Below are positions 45,815 through 53,600 of a stretch of DNA of 63,877 bases, in pieces. This DNA is from Sporosarcina sp. NCCP-2222 (GTDB lineage: Bacteria > Bacillota > Bacilli > Bacillales_A > Planococcaceae). The stretch lies in assembly GCF_023168145.1 (NCBI RefSeq), contig NZ_BQYK01000005.1, positions 240,587-304,463 of the forward strand, in the 5' to 3' direction. The notes below the pieces were generated by a model. It saw only the letters and a program-made list of their open reading frames with translations, had not been told where the DNA came from and ran no database searches. Numbering within the stretch: the stretch's first letter is position 1; the number at the start of each line of letters is the position of its first letter. The translations under genes and the position numbers were made by a program.

Positions 45815-46192
45815 CTATTTATATAAGTCATAATCAAATTTTTCCTCATCCCAAACAAGGTCGTGATCATCTATATGTACATGCCATTCAGCACCTTTTA
45901 AAACATTTCGAATATCTGCAAGTAATGAAGCCCAATGATCTACCCCATCAAAAATGGCGTCTTCACTATTATTCGGCAGTTCAGTTGAACCCTCAAAAAT
46001 CACATCAGGCTCCGTCGGATTTTTTGGATCATAGATAGAAAAACTTGCCCAATTATGACCTTCTCCACCATTTACATATTCATCCATTTCCTCATCTACG
46101 GAGTACCTTACCAGTAATTGATTAATTGCCTCTTGTTCAGCTTGAGTAATTTTTTGTGTACGTCTTGCTGTGTAATAGATGGAAACACTCAT
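45815..46192 (-). CDS. Immunity-type protein
   Basis: 125 residues starting MSVSIYYTARRTQKITQ and ending in a segment rich in Trp, His and Asp (GAEWHVHIDDHDLVWDEE). This pattern recurs, as far as I recall, in small proteins next to toxin genes in Firmicutes. AGAGGAG precedes the ATG. Partner toxin not identified; only relics lie upstream. Confidence 0.6.
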   Translation of the reverse strand: MSVSIYYTARRTQKITQAEQEAINQLLVRYSVDEEMDEYVNGGEGHNWASFSIYDPKNPTEPDVIFEGSTELPNNSEDAIFDGVDHWASLLADIRNVLKGAEWHVHIDDHDLVWDEEKFDYDLYK

Positions 46193-46206
46193 ATTGAAAC
46201 TCCTCT

Positions 46207-46385
46207 CTACACCTGACTTTTATTTTGTATCCACTCTCTAGCTTTTTCCCCAAACAAGATTATTGAATTCTCTGGAGTACCTAATGCCTCTAAAATCGAT
46301 TTCATCAACACTTAGCTTTTCACCTTGATTTTCCTAATGTATCGCTCCAAGTTCGATGTGATTTAAGTCGTTCTATTATCTCCAT
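46207..46385 (-). pseudogene. Decayed immunity gene
   Basis: Starts MEIIERLKSHRTWSDTLGKS, then frame is lost; a shifted frame gives KSILEALGTPENSIILFGEK and ends AREWIQNKSQV. At least one frameshift separates the parts. It lies right behind a toxin relic, as the intact immunity genes do. Confidence 0.5.
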
Positions 46386-46417
46386 GCGGTTATATATTTT
46401 CAAATATTACCACTTCT

Positions 46418-46552
46418 TTATGGATACCAAATTACTTGTTCTGAAGCCCCTGTTTTCATTGCAACATGTTCCCGAGTTAGTATCTTGCGTCCTACATTAT
46501 GTCCCCGAACAAAATCTTCATTTACCTCTATATATTTTTCCGGTTTTCTACT
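46418..46552 (-). pseudogene. Relic of a toxin C-terminus
   Basis: An open stretch of about 45 codons without a start, reading ISRKPEKYIEVNEDFVRGHN then VGRKILTREHVAMKT and ending QVIWYP. It is taken as the last part of a deleted toxin tip. Its upstream part is cut off at the end of the SUKH gene. Confidence 0.5.
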
Positions 46553-46554
46553 AA

Positions 46555-47076
46555 TTAAAAATCGAATTCTATCTCATTTCCCTCATAATCTACTAACATT
46601 GAACCTTCTTTCAGAACATCCATAATCCAGTCTTTAAAACCCTTCCAAGTGCGGGAAACGGACTTGCTTTCAGTGTCCCATTGAACCACTACAGCATCTT
46701 GACCATTGCTAGTGTTTAAATTGAAACAAATCAAATCACCATAATTTAGATCTGCAATAATGAACAAATTTTTAGTCATACCTGGGGGTCTACGGTCTGT
46801 CCGAAATGATTCATTGATGTATGAAACGCCCTTTTTCTTTGAACCTAACTCAGGATAATAAATCTCTGAAAGTACAGTACCAGGAAGAAATAGTTCCCCA
46901 CCATTACAAACTTGTAAAAAATCCTTATAAATTTTTGGGAATTTAATGTTTAATACTTTTTCTACCTGTTCGATATGATAAATATCTACACCAGGATTTA
47001 GTGAATGAACATGATCCGCATACTTAGTAATCTCTTCGAAAAAAGGCTCTAAAACGTTAATTTCACTGTATACCAT
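46555..47076 (-). CDS. SMI1/KNR4 (SUKH) family immunity protein
   Basis: 173 residues with the SUKH core: IEQVEKVLNIKFPKIYKDFL, CNGGELF, and the YGDLICFNL segment. GGAGG precedes the ATG. SUKH proteins bind and block a wide range of bacterial toxins, often nucleases. Several distinct SUKH genes occur in this array; each should match a different toxin tip. Confidence 0.85.
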   Translation of the reverse strand: MVYSEINVLEPFFEEITKYADHVHSLNPGVDIYHIEQVEKVLNIKFPKIYKDFLQVCNGGELFLPGTVLSEIYYPELGSKKKGVSYINESFRTDRRPPGMTKNLFIIADLNYGDLICFNLNTSNGQDAVVVQWDTESKSVSRTWKGFKDWIMDVLKEGSMLVDYEGNEIEFDF

Positions 47077-47154
47077 CTTTAATCCTCCTTCATCTTCCGA
47101 TATATTGCAGATAACTTGTATATACTCACCAAATTTATTTAAATCTTAAACAAA

Positions 47155-47192
47155 AGAGCACTCGTGACCTTCAGCAGACAATCGAGTGCTCT
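47155..47192 (-). terminator. Array terminator hairpin
   Basis: Arms AGAGCACTCG and CGAGTGCTCT. It belongs to a group of diverged hairpins that follow immunity genes in the array (compare 49602, 53948). Confidence 0.65.
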
Positions 47193-47262
47193 GTAAATCT
47201 TAAAATTAGATAAAAGGCATACGACTACGTCACTGTTAATTTTGTGTATATGCCCTACTTGT

Positions 47263-47583
47263 CTATTTTATTTGCTCATCCACTTCTTCCAGATACCTTT
47301 CTGTATCCAAATGGGACGCTATAAGATTATCTAAAAACTCGACGCTAACCTCTCTGCTCTCTTCAAATATGCGAACTTTAGCATCAGCCTCTAATAATAA
47401 ACTTACTATTTTTTTCATTTCTAAGAGCTGCTCAATATCAACTAGACTATACGAAAAGATATAGTCATTATTATTAATAGATTTTTTCAACTCAGAGATA
47501 CTCTTCTTTGTATTTTTACTTAAAATAGATAGGTACTTGACCTCATTAGTATCTTTTTCTATCTTTATATTTATTCTTGCCAT
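47263..47583 (-). CDS. Immunity-type hypothetical protein
   Basis: 106 residues, mostly helical, Lys/Glu-rich, starting MARINIKIEKDTNEVKYLSI. Its ATG overlaps the stop of the toxin relic upstream (TAATG), and AGGGGG lies before it. That coupling is the best evidence for an immunity role. No known family was recognised. Confidence 0.6.
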   Translation of the reverse strand: MARINIKIEKDTNEVKYLSILSKNTKKSISELKKSINNNDYIFSYSLVDIEQLLEMKKIVSLLLEADAKVRIFEESREVSVEFLDNLIASHLDTERYLEEVDEQIK

Positions 47584-47705
47584 TAAAATGTCCCCCTCGT
47601 TTCATGATAAATATCACCAGAACGGATATCTCTCCATCTTGATGATGATACCAAGTGCTCGTGGTTTCAATAAAAAAGGACAGATGTTCTTTATATTCTA
47701 GCTTA
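47583..47705 (-). pseudogene. Relic of a nuclease-type toxin tip
   Basis: One frame reads EYKEHLSFFIETTSTWYHHQ then DGE, the typical start of a WHH/LHH-type HNH nuclease end. A shifted frame supplies DIRSGDIYHETRGTF and the stop that overlaps the following ATG. One indel therefore separates the two halves. Confidence 0.55.
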
Positions 47706-47711
47706 GTTCAT

Positions 47712-47750
47712 ACCAGCCCATCAGCTTAGTAAGATAACTCTCTAATTTTT
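47712..47750 (-). repeat. Diverged array hairpin remnant
   Basis: The stretch beginning ACCAGCCCATCAGCTTAG matches the flank of the terminators at 51111-51150 and 51837-51872. Only one arm is left here. Confidence 0.45.
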
Positions 47751-47789
47751 ATCGTTACATCATTATAAATTTCGATAATGTTTATTGGT

Positions 47790-48212
47790 CTAAGAAATAT
47801 AAATACCGTCATTATTTACCAATATTTCCGTTAGTGATGGTGCAATAAATACTGCCTCTTCAATGTCTAAATCTGCGAATCTATTGTAGTAAATACCAAA
47901 ACCATCTTTACCCTGTATATAGATTAATGCACCACCTCCTTCATCATCACCAATGGCGAGTGAATTAGGGAGATATTTATGTACTTCATATGCTTCATTC
48001 ATTTCTTTACACCCAAATGCTCCCCAGATCCGGATATACTTTTGATTGCTAATATTAATTTCAACATCTGAAGCTTGCTGAATTATATTTATATAATCTG
48101 TAGGTATATCTATTTTCGAAAAATCCTGAAGCTCTTTAATTTCGTCATCTTTCGACGGAGATTTTCTAGCATCAATTGTAAACTCACTACTGATATTATT
48201 TAATAAGTTCAT
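47790..48212 (-). CDS. SMI1/KNR4 (SUKH)-like immunity protein
   Basis: 140 residues from the ATG at 48212 (AAAGGA upstream). SUKH-type pattern: LQDFSKIDIPTDYINIIQQA early and LPNSLAIGDDEGGGALIYIQ in the middle, then YYNRFADLDIEEAVFIAPSL. It lies behind a toxin tail relic at 48249-48290. Confidence 0.75.
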   Translation of the reverse strand: MNLLNNISSEFTIDARKSPSKDDEIKELQDFSKIDIPTDYINIIQQASDVEINISNQKYIRIWGAFGCKEMNEAYEVHKYLPNSLAIGDDEGGGALIYIQGKDGFGIYYNRFADLDIEEAVFIAPSLTEILVNNDGIYIS

Positions 48213-48248
48213 TAGACTCAATCCTTTCATACTTTACATCAAGCTTAT

Positions 48249-48290
48249 CTAACATCCCACTGGATCAAAACCTTTGCCTTTCAATACTTC
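48249..48290 (-). pseudogene. Short toxin tail relic
   Basis: Thirteen codons ending in a stop: EVLKGKGFDPVGC. The G-K-G-F-D-P ending is toxin-like. Placed 36 bases before the SUKH gene. Too short to be sure on its own; the repeated pattern along the array supports it. Confidence 0.35.
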
Positions 48291-48319
48291 TTATATATAT
48301 AAATCCATATTTTGAGCGT

Positions 48320-48375
48320 CGCTATCATAAGCTCTCGATTCCCAACCACATCACATTCTTATTGTCTCACTCGAA
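48320..48375. repeat. Partial copy of the array spacer repeat
   Basis: Shares AGCTCTCGATT and TTATTGTCTCACTCGAATT with the longer copies at 52551-52750, 53601-53690 and 53720-53910. Confidence 0.5.
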
Positions 48376-48401
48376 TTCTAGGCTAACTTAACATTAAAAA
48401 G

Positions 48402-48428
48402 CCTTGAAAGGCAATAAGCCAATCAAGG
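48402..48428 (-). terminator. Array terminator hairpin
   Basis: Stem CCTTGA/TCAAGG with inner GGC/GCC; minus-strand TTTTT follows. It is nearly the same as the hairpin at 52785-52813. Confidence 0.65.
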
Positions 48429-48436
48429 TCTATCTT

Positions 48437-48901
48437 TCAAATTACTTTTTTTACTTCTTCGAACCAACAATCAAAAATATCATCAGGTAATAGTCCGTCA
48501 TCGTGTGAATAAATCAAGTCATATCTATAGTTTGCTTTCAAACTATTTTTCTTCACATCATAAAATAGTTTTATTTCGGTTGGCATATCCCGATTAAAGT
48601 CTTCACATTTCTGACGAATAAGTTTCAAGTTTTCATTACCAATTTTCAAGGCAGCCTTCTGTCTTTCTCTTGAAACATCATAAGCTAAATTGTCTAGGTT
48701 ATCTAATTTTACTTTAGCCTCATTCAGTTGATGTTTATGGATTACCATTCCATTAATTCTAAAGAAAAAATCAAAAACATACATCTTGGACTCACATGAA
48801 CAATAGATATATATTTCATCAGCTTTATTTTCGACATATTCTAAACAAATAGCCACCATGTCTGATTGTAATTCTGAAACATAATCTTCAAATACCTTCA
48901 T
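48437..48901 (-). CDS. YezG/DUF600-like immunity protein
   Basis: 154 residues. The C-terminal half shows the YezG pattern: MPTEIKLFYDVKKNSLKANY, then a YSHDDGLLPDDIFDCWFEEV segment. YezG of B. subtilis is the immunity partner of the LXG toxin YeeF, so a similar role is likely here. Its ribosome binding site is weak. A toxin tail relic ends 10 bases upstream. Confidence 0.75.
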   Translation of the reverse strand: MKVFEDYVSELQSDMVAICLEYVENKADEIYIYCSCESKMYVFDFFFRINGMVIHKHQLNEAKVKLDNLDNLAYDVSRERQKAALKIGNENLKLIRQKCEDFNRDMPTEIKLFYDVKKNSLKANYRYDLIYSHDDGLLPDDIFDCWFEEVKKVI

Positions 48902-48911
48902 GTAATCATCT

Positions 48912-48971
48912 CTAATTTTCTATTGAGTTGGAAGCCGCTAAATTAGATGGAGTAATACAGGCGACTCTAGT
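48912..48971 (-). pseudogene. Short toxin tail relic
   Basis: An open stretch ending in a stop, RVACITPSNLAASNSIEN, directly before the DUF600-like immunity gene. Taken as the last residues of the lost partner toxin. Confidence 0.35.
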
Positions 48972-49012
48972 TATGATAAGTATTGTTAATTGTATTGAAG
49001 AAGTTCCAAGGA

Positions 49013-49366
49013 TTATCTGTTACACTTTATAAGCTCATTAACTGCTTCTTGTAGCCATTCCCATAAATCCTTATAAGTTCTCCTCTGTTCATAGCCACTC
49101 GATGCAAAGTCATGAATTATTTGAACCTTTTCAGGCTCACTTAAATCAAAACATGCAATATCATCATTGTCGTCTCTTCTAGCGAACGGTACTAAATATC
49201 GTTCAGGATATCTTTGCCTTAAACCTGCTAATCTCTTTAAGGCTTGTTCTTCACTCATAATATACCAGTAATCAAAGTCAACTAAATTCAATTCAATAAT
49301 TTTGGTATATGATTCTGGATATTCGAATCTTTTTTCAAAAAACTCTTCTGGTATCTTCTTTATCAT
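49013..49366 (-). CDS. SUKH-like immunity protein
   Basis: 117 residues, compact SUKH-type with YWYIMSEEQALKRLAGLRQR, YLVPFARRDDNDDIACFDLS and a Trp-rich end (YKDLWEWLQEAVNELI). GGAGA precedes the ATG. The relic of its likely partner lies at 49450-49595. Confidence 0.7.
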   Translation of the reverse strand: MIKKIPEEFFEKRFEYPESYTKIIELNLVDFDYWYIMSEEQALKRLAGLRQRYPERYLVPFARRDDNDDIACFDLSEPEKVQIIHDFASSGYEQRRTYKDLWEWLQEAVNELIKCNR

Positions 49367-49449
49367 TTTATCTTCTCCATTTCAAATGAGCCATATGGGT
49401 TGTTTATCAAACGAATATTTCATAATATTTTTCCCCTTTCTAAGATCCA

Positions 49450-49595
49450 TCAATCATTCTTATCCACTATAATATGATAAGACTCTCTAGATTTCCATTT
49501 ACCGGCACTTTTGTTTGTATTTCTACATTGTAGTGGCCTTCATTAGGAGATCTCGGATTTTATTTCCAGTCCTTTCCCACCTATACATTTCAGAA
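49450..49595 (-). pseudogene. Toxin tip relic with two frameshifts
   Basis: Three pieces in consecutive frames join into one protein: MYRWERTGNKI, then RSPNEGHYNVEIQTK, then SAGKWKSRESYHIIVDKND and stop. Two single-base indels, one in an A-run, account for the breaks. The joined end looks like a complete C-terminus of a secreted toxin. Confidence 0.65.
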
Positions 49596-49601
49596 AAAGA
49601 A

Positions 49602-49641
49602 AAAGCACTTGTTGCCTATTAAAATATACAATCAGCGCTTC
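49602..49641 (-). terminator. Array terminator hairpin (imperfect)
   Basis: Arms AAGCACTTGT and ACAATCAGCGCTT, imperfect, with TTTTTC on the minus strand; related to the hairpin at 53948-53978. Confidence 0.45.
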
Positions 49642-49782
49642 ACTCTTTATTCATAAAAAGTGTATAATTATACTCTACTATTCTTATAAAAACCGCTTAA
49701 AAGTCTAATACTAAAGATAATTTAACAGAGTATAAAGAACACTTTAGAGTATCTGGATAAACATTAATTTACCAATTATTAT

Positions 49783-50316
49783 TTAATTATCTATATTATT
49801 ACCTAGTACTTCAAATCCCAAGAAACCATATGCAAGCAACTCTAAATTATTTTGATAATCTTTTTTTATTTTTTCTAGAACTTCTTTGTAGTAAATTGGT
49901 AACCTATCCTCTAAAAAGTCCACATAATCTTTTAGATAAAACTGAAAGGTTTCTATATTTCCTTTAGGAAATAATCGGACTGTCTTTAAAGAAATATTTT
50001 TTTGTTCATCCGTCATTAAATTAAATTCCTTTTCCCGTATTTCACTAATTTCTTGCTCAATTTCACGTTCTGTAATTGTTCCATTTTCTGTCATTGAAAT
50101 ACTAAAATCCTCATCATCCCATACTATTCCAACGCCTATTTTACTATTTTGATATATTGGTATAATTACAATTTCTGCAAATTCATTAGTTCTAATTATC
50201 TCATTAATTAACTGCTTCAATTCTGTAAAATCAATATGTCTCCTATTTAAATTGTAATTATATACAGTAAATTCATGAATTAAATCGCAAACTTTCCCTG
50301 GTTTTTTATTAATCAC
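49783..50316 (-). CDS. Immunity-type hypothetical protein
   Basis: 177 residues from a GTG at 50316 with AAAGGAG nine bases before; the open frame extends further but without signals. It is acidic, with a helical C-terminus. No known family was recognised. It lies directly behind the orphan LXG fragment, in the slot of its immunity partner. Confidence 0.6.
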   Translation of the reverse strand: MINKKPGKVCDLIHEFTVYNYNLNRRHIDFTELKQLINEIIRTNEFAEIVIIPIYQNSKIGVGIVWDDEDFSISMTENGTITEREIEQEISEIREKEFNLMTDEQKNISLKTVRLFPKGNIETFQFYLKDYVDFLEDRLPIYYKEVLEKIKKDYQNNLELLAYGFLGFEVLGNNIDN

Positions 50317-50370
50317 AAGACTACACTCCTTTATAGTCCACCTTCTGGAACCCAATCTGCTTTATATTAA

Positions 50371-51055
50371 TCAGCCACCTGTATGACTTTTACAAAATTT
50401 ATCACTAAATTTAATGTCCTCCGCTTTAATCTTATCACTATCCCCCTTGGTCTCAACATACACATTCTTCTTCGTATCAACCTTAACATCACTAACTCCA
50501 CTTGTACTAGGCGTAGAAATATCCTTCACTACATACGGTTTATTGAATGTAAAGTTACTCGGCGTGCTATAATGGTAACCGTTTGCCATTAATAACTCAT
50601 ATTGAGGTTGAACTTTGCCTATATCCATTGGCAAGTCATCCATCTTTCCTAAATGGAATTGCGTTTTGCTAAGCGGGTTGTTGATGACGTCTTGGTAAAC
50701 TGGCCTATAGATGGACTTCATCGCATCTGTGCTGACCACATTTTTAACTTGTTTTACATTGGTTGTTGATTTATAGACCCATTTCCCGCCAGTGCTGAAC
50801 CATCCTGCAACAGGAATCATTCCCCCAACAGAAAGGGCCGCGTTTACTGTATCTCCTCGCGCGGCATAGATAATTGCATTTAATCCATCCGCTGGTTCAC
50901 CAATTACAGGGAGAAGCCCTACCAGATTTAATCCAAACTGAAGATCATCCACCCAGTTGTTTTCTTCGGCTACGGTAGCTGTAATGATCTCTTCTTCCTT
51001 ATACTCTACATGGGGAACAACCTCATAGAAAACGCTTGAGCCTACCATATACTCC
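50371..51055 (-). pseudogene. Orphan LXG-toxin fragment (pre-toxin region plus short new tip)
   Basis: From the ATG at 51048 this is 225 residues almost identical to the middle of the LXG toxin at 54544-56535: SSVFYEVVPHVEYKEEEI and GEPADGLNAIIYAARGD are shared, as is the VETKG linker. DNA identity starts abruptly at about 51055; the LXG domain is missing. After the linker the new tip is cut to about 20 residues (DKFCKSHTGG), and a shifted frame further on reads YKADWVPEGGL, so the tip is broken. It has no secretion domain and is probably not exported by itself. It would be a good recombination donor for the full gene. Confidence 0.8.
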
Positions 51056-51110
51056 CAAAATCAACACTCGCAAATGCTAGACAATCTTTTATGCTGGATC
51101 AACAAAAATT

Positions 51111-51150
51111 GGCTGGCATGAGACCGGTAATATACCGTCTCACACCAGCC
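51111..51150 (-). terminator. Array terminator hairpin
   Basis: Long stem GGCTGGCATGAGACCGGTAA / ACCGTCTCACACCAGCC, with AATTTTTG after it on the minus strand. A partly decayed copy lies at 51837-51872. Confidence 0.75.
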
Positions 51151-51191
51151 AATCAGCTGCGTAAAAAAACTCTAACTTTTAGGGAAATGTG

Positions 51192-51635
51192 TTAGAATTG
51201 TATATTTAATTCTTCATGTATTGCTTTTTCTAAGTATTCCTCAAAAGTTTTTGCTAGCACTTCTTTACCGCCGAAATTAAAGTCAAATGTAATGATTTCT
51301 GTATTCGGAAAATTAAATCCTATTGGATTTCCTGCACCATCTATACCAATTGTAATAAAATTCTCATATCCTTTAGGTAATATCCCCCTAAAGTGCTTAG
51401 ATTTCTCTATAAACGATGGCGTCGCTACAAACTCTACCTCTTTCAACCCTAATATTATAGCCTCACCAACGGCTCCAGAACCATATCTCAAAAGAAATTC
51501 AATAAAATCTTCAGGAAACTTTATATTTAGTTCATCTTCTGCTTGGGTTACTTCCTCAATTTTTAGAGATCCTCCAAAGGCTTCTGGGCACATTTCGTAC
51601 TCTGCATCTATGGCATTTATTAATGTTACCTTCAT
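51192..51635 (-). CDS. SMI1/KNR4 (SUKH) immunity protein
   Basis: 147 residues with a textbook SUKH pattern: VTQAEDELNIKFPEDFIEFL, YGSGAVGEAI and ITIGIDGAGNPIGFNF. Its ATG follows the stop of the toxin relic without a gap, and AGGGGG lies in the relic's last codons. A typical translationally coupled immunity gene. Confidence 0.88.
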   Translation of the reverse strand: MKVTLINAIDAEYEMCPEAFGGSLKIEEVTQAEDELNIKFPEDFIEFLLRYGSGAVGEAIILGLKEVEFVATPSFIEKSKHFRGILPKGYENFITIGIDGAGNPIGFNFPNTEIITFDFNFGGKEVLAKTFEEYLEKAIHEELNIQF

Positions 51636-51731
51636 TCAATTCCCCCTTTTTATCATTTCATTTGCATATCTTGCCTTCCAATATTCTTTACGCCACTTAT
51701 TAAATTCTATTCTAGCTTCTCCACTACCGAA
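51636..51731 (-). pseudogene. Toxin tail relic
   Basis: 32 codons from FGSGEARIEFNKWRKEYW to RYANEMIKRGN and stop, with a TGA just before. The ending is like the C-terminus of HNH-type toxin tips. It is fused in space to the SUKH gene that follows. Confidence 0.6.
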
Positions 51732-51836
51732 TCAACCAGAACGCTAAAGACTACCATATGTTTCTGAAAATATTTCTCTTAGATAAGAAATGATTTTTTC
51801 ACTAGGTATTACTCAATGTTGGATCAAATAAAAAAT

Positions 51837-51872
51837 GGCTGGTAGGAGACCGGTACAATACCGTCTTCAGCT
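51837..51872 (-). repeat. Decayed copy of the 51111-51150 hairpin
   Basis: GGCTGGTAGGAGACCGGTAC and ATACCGTCTTCAGCTGCG correspond to the other copy with a short deletion in one arm. Confidence 0.55.
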
Positions 51873-51945
51873 GCGAAATAAAAACTTAAACTTTTAGAGA
51901 AGACCACAAAGGCATATAGCCAAAAACCAGAAAAATATTATAAGT

Positions 51946-52347
51946 TTAGCAAGTGTTTATATTAGTTAAAAATTTCTCTACTAGGTCTTGATATTCATTA
52001 AAATCATCATCACTCAAAAAATCATCCAGTTCTACATTTTCTTTAACATCCATGAGTACTGCTTTTAATGTTTCTTTTTGTTCTGTGATTTTTTCCATAT
52101 CAACAGAAAATAGCAACTCTAATAATTGACCATCATATACATCACCTTCTAGAGGATTAAGCTTAAGAAACCCTATTGCTTTATCTATTGCTAATTCAAT
52201 AAAAACATTCTGCTTAATCATTCTACATAAATCAATAATATCTAATTCTGAAATATCTTTATTTATTAAGCTATTATACCAGTCTTCCAATGCATATTCT
52301 TCTCGTACTTCTCCCTGTGACAATTGATAAATATCCCTAATCTTCAA
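51946..52347 (-). CDS. CdiI-type contact-dependent inhibition immunity protein
   Basis: 133 residues with a TTG start behind GGAGGG. The pattern EYALEDWYNSLINKDISEL, LCRMIKQN and the acidic helical end match proteins annotated as CDI-system immunity proteins in Firmicutes. The toxin relic upstream stops two bases before the start. Confidence 0.75.
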   Translation of the reverse strand: MKIRDIYQLSQGEVREEYALEDWYNSLINKDISELDIIDLCRMIKQNVFIELAIDKAIGFLKLNPLEGDVYDGQLLELLFSVDMEKITEQKETLKAVLMDVKENVELDDFLSDDDFNEYQDLVEKFLTNINTC

Positions 52348-52349
52348 TT

Positions 52350-52509
52350 TTATATCCCTCCAAAAGGTTCAAATAAGTCTTCTATTTTTTTAATATTTTT
52401 TTCTGCCTTATCCAAACCATCTTGTACATAAATTGTAATTTTCGTAACGCTTTTTAACGAATAGCGAGTATTATACGACCTTCTCTTGTAAAAATACAAC
52501 CCAAAACTT
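52350..52509 (-). pseudogene. Toxin tail relic
   Basis: About 52 open codons ending in a stop, with YNTRYSLKSVTKITIYVQDG then KAEKNIKKIEDLFEPFGG. No start codon with signals; an in-frame stop lies upstream. Partner of the CdiI-like gene by position. Confidence 0.6.
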
Positions 52510-52550
52510 TAAGCCAAGGTAGCACAAGCAAACAATTTCACGTTATCCAT

Positions 52551-52750
52551 TGTTTATCGCCACGAGCTTTGTCAATCTCGTTAGTTTTTTACCCACTCCA
52601 TATAATAACTACCCCTGCCTTGTAAAATGTCATCTCGCCTATTTATCGTACTTTCACTCTATCCGAGTATTAAAACCAAACTCCATGATGGTAAATACCA
52701 CCATGAGCTCTCGATTCTCAAGCAAAACATTTTGTTATTGTCTCACTCAA
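52551..52750. repeat. Array spacer repeat, copy B
   Basis: About 200 bases aligning with 53720-53910. Shared blocks are ACGAGCTTTGTCA, CCTATTTATC, GTATTAAAAC, a TGATGGT/ACCATCA hairpin, AGCTCTCGATT and TTGTCTCACTCA. Confidence 0.65.
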
Positions 52751-52784
52751 TTATCAACTGTTTTAATATAAATTAAAGTAAAAA

Positions 52785-52813
52785 ACCTTGAGAGGCATTT
52801 AGCCAATCAAGGT
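52785..52813 (-). terminator. Array terminator hairpin
   Basis: CCTTGA/TCAAGG stem, TTTTT on the minus strand; nearly the same as at 48402-48428. Confidence 0.65.
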
Positions 52814-52882
52814 CCTTATATTGTGCTATATCTCTTAAATACCTATATCTAATAAAAAATTTATAAAATCATAAGCAGGCAA

Positions 52883-53134
52883 TTAAGATTCAATAGTTGT
52901 TCGATCAACAAAATTTTGATTTTCTTTAATAATCATTCTTGAAAGTCGTCTTCCTGCTCTCTTAAAGAAGAATTCATCAGCGAACTCTTGTGAATCAATT
53001 TGCGATAGTTGGTTGATAACTCCATTTATTTTATCATATTCAATTCGTCCCATTAAATCTTCATTCGGTCCATATTGATAAACCACTCTCTCTTCATCCT
53101 CAAATTCCTTCAACATTAAAACAAAAACTGCCAT
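52883..53134 (-). CDS. Small immunity-type protein
   Basis: 83 residues, starting MAVFVLMLKEFEDEERVVYQ and ending in a basic helix (RRLSRMIIKENQNFV). GAGGAG lies before the ATG, inside the last codons of the toxin relic, which ends six bases upstream. Role inferred from that coupling; no known family recognised. Confidence 0.7.
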   Translation of the reverse strand: MAVFVLMLKEFEDEERVVYQYGPNEDLMGRIEYDKINGVINQLSQIDSQEFADEFFFKRAGRRLSRMIIKENQNFVDRTTIES

Positions 53135-53140
53135 GAATCT

Positions 53141-53598
53141 TCACTCCTCATAGTTTTTCTCCCAATTCCATGGTCTTCCAGATTCTATAGTTTTGTCATG
53201 AGCTGTTCTATAATTAGTCTGGAATATACCCTCAACTTTTGACTCGAAAATTCGTGATGTAATAATTGCATATCAGAATCTACTTGTTTCCCATCTATCA
53301 ATCTTTGCCATGCTTGAGCTAGTTCGTAGTCCGGATCAAATCTCCCAACTCCATGATCCTTTATATGAGATTTATTAAAAACATGATCTTTAATCCTTTG
53401 TATTCTAGCAACAGAAGAGCCTATATTTTTAGCAATTGCATTCACATCTTCTGTTCCTAGATTTCTAAATTTTTCATACATTTCTTCTGCAATAGCTTCT
53501 TCCTTAAAGAACTGCTCTGGGGATATATTTCTTCCACCAGTTTCAGCATATTGTATAGAATTACCCGTACCCTTAGTCTCAACATCCACACTCTTCAT
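53141..53598 (-). pseudogene. Orphan toxin C-terminal cassette with one frameshift
   Basis: The cassette starts with the same linker as the full LXG gene (MKSVDVETKGTG) and continues with its own tip: HIKDHGVGRFDPDYELAQAW and QRLIDGKQVDSDMQLLHHE. After that the main frame ends early at 53185, while the next frame gives ESKVEGIFQTNYRTAHDKT and ends PWNWEKNYEE at 53141, the expected C-terminus for this tip type. One base has been lost or gained near 53235. It has no LXG or pre-toxin part. Confidence 0.75.
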
Positions 53599-53600
53599 CC

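Noticed and set aside
51292..51747. 151-residue plus-strand ORF
   Set aside because: Antisense to the SUKH gene and toxin tail; hydrophobic runs come from reverse-complemented acidic codons.
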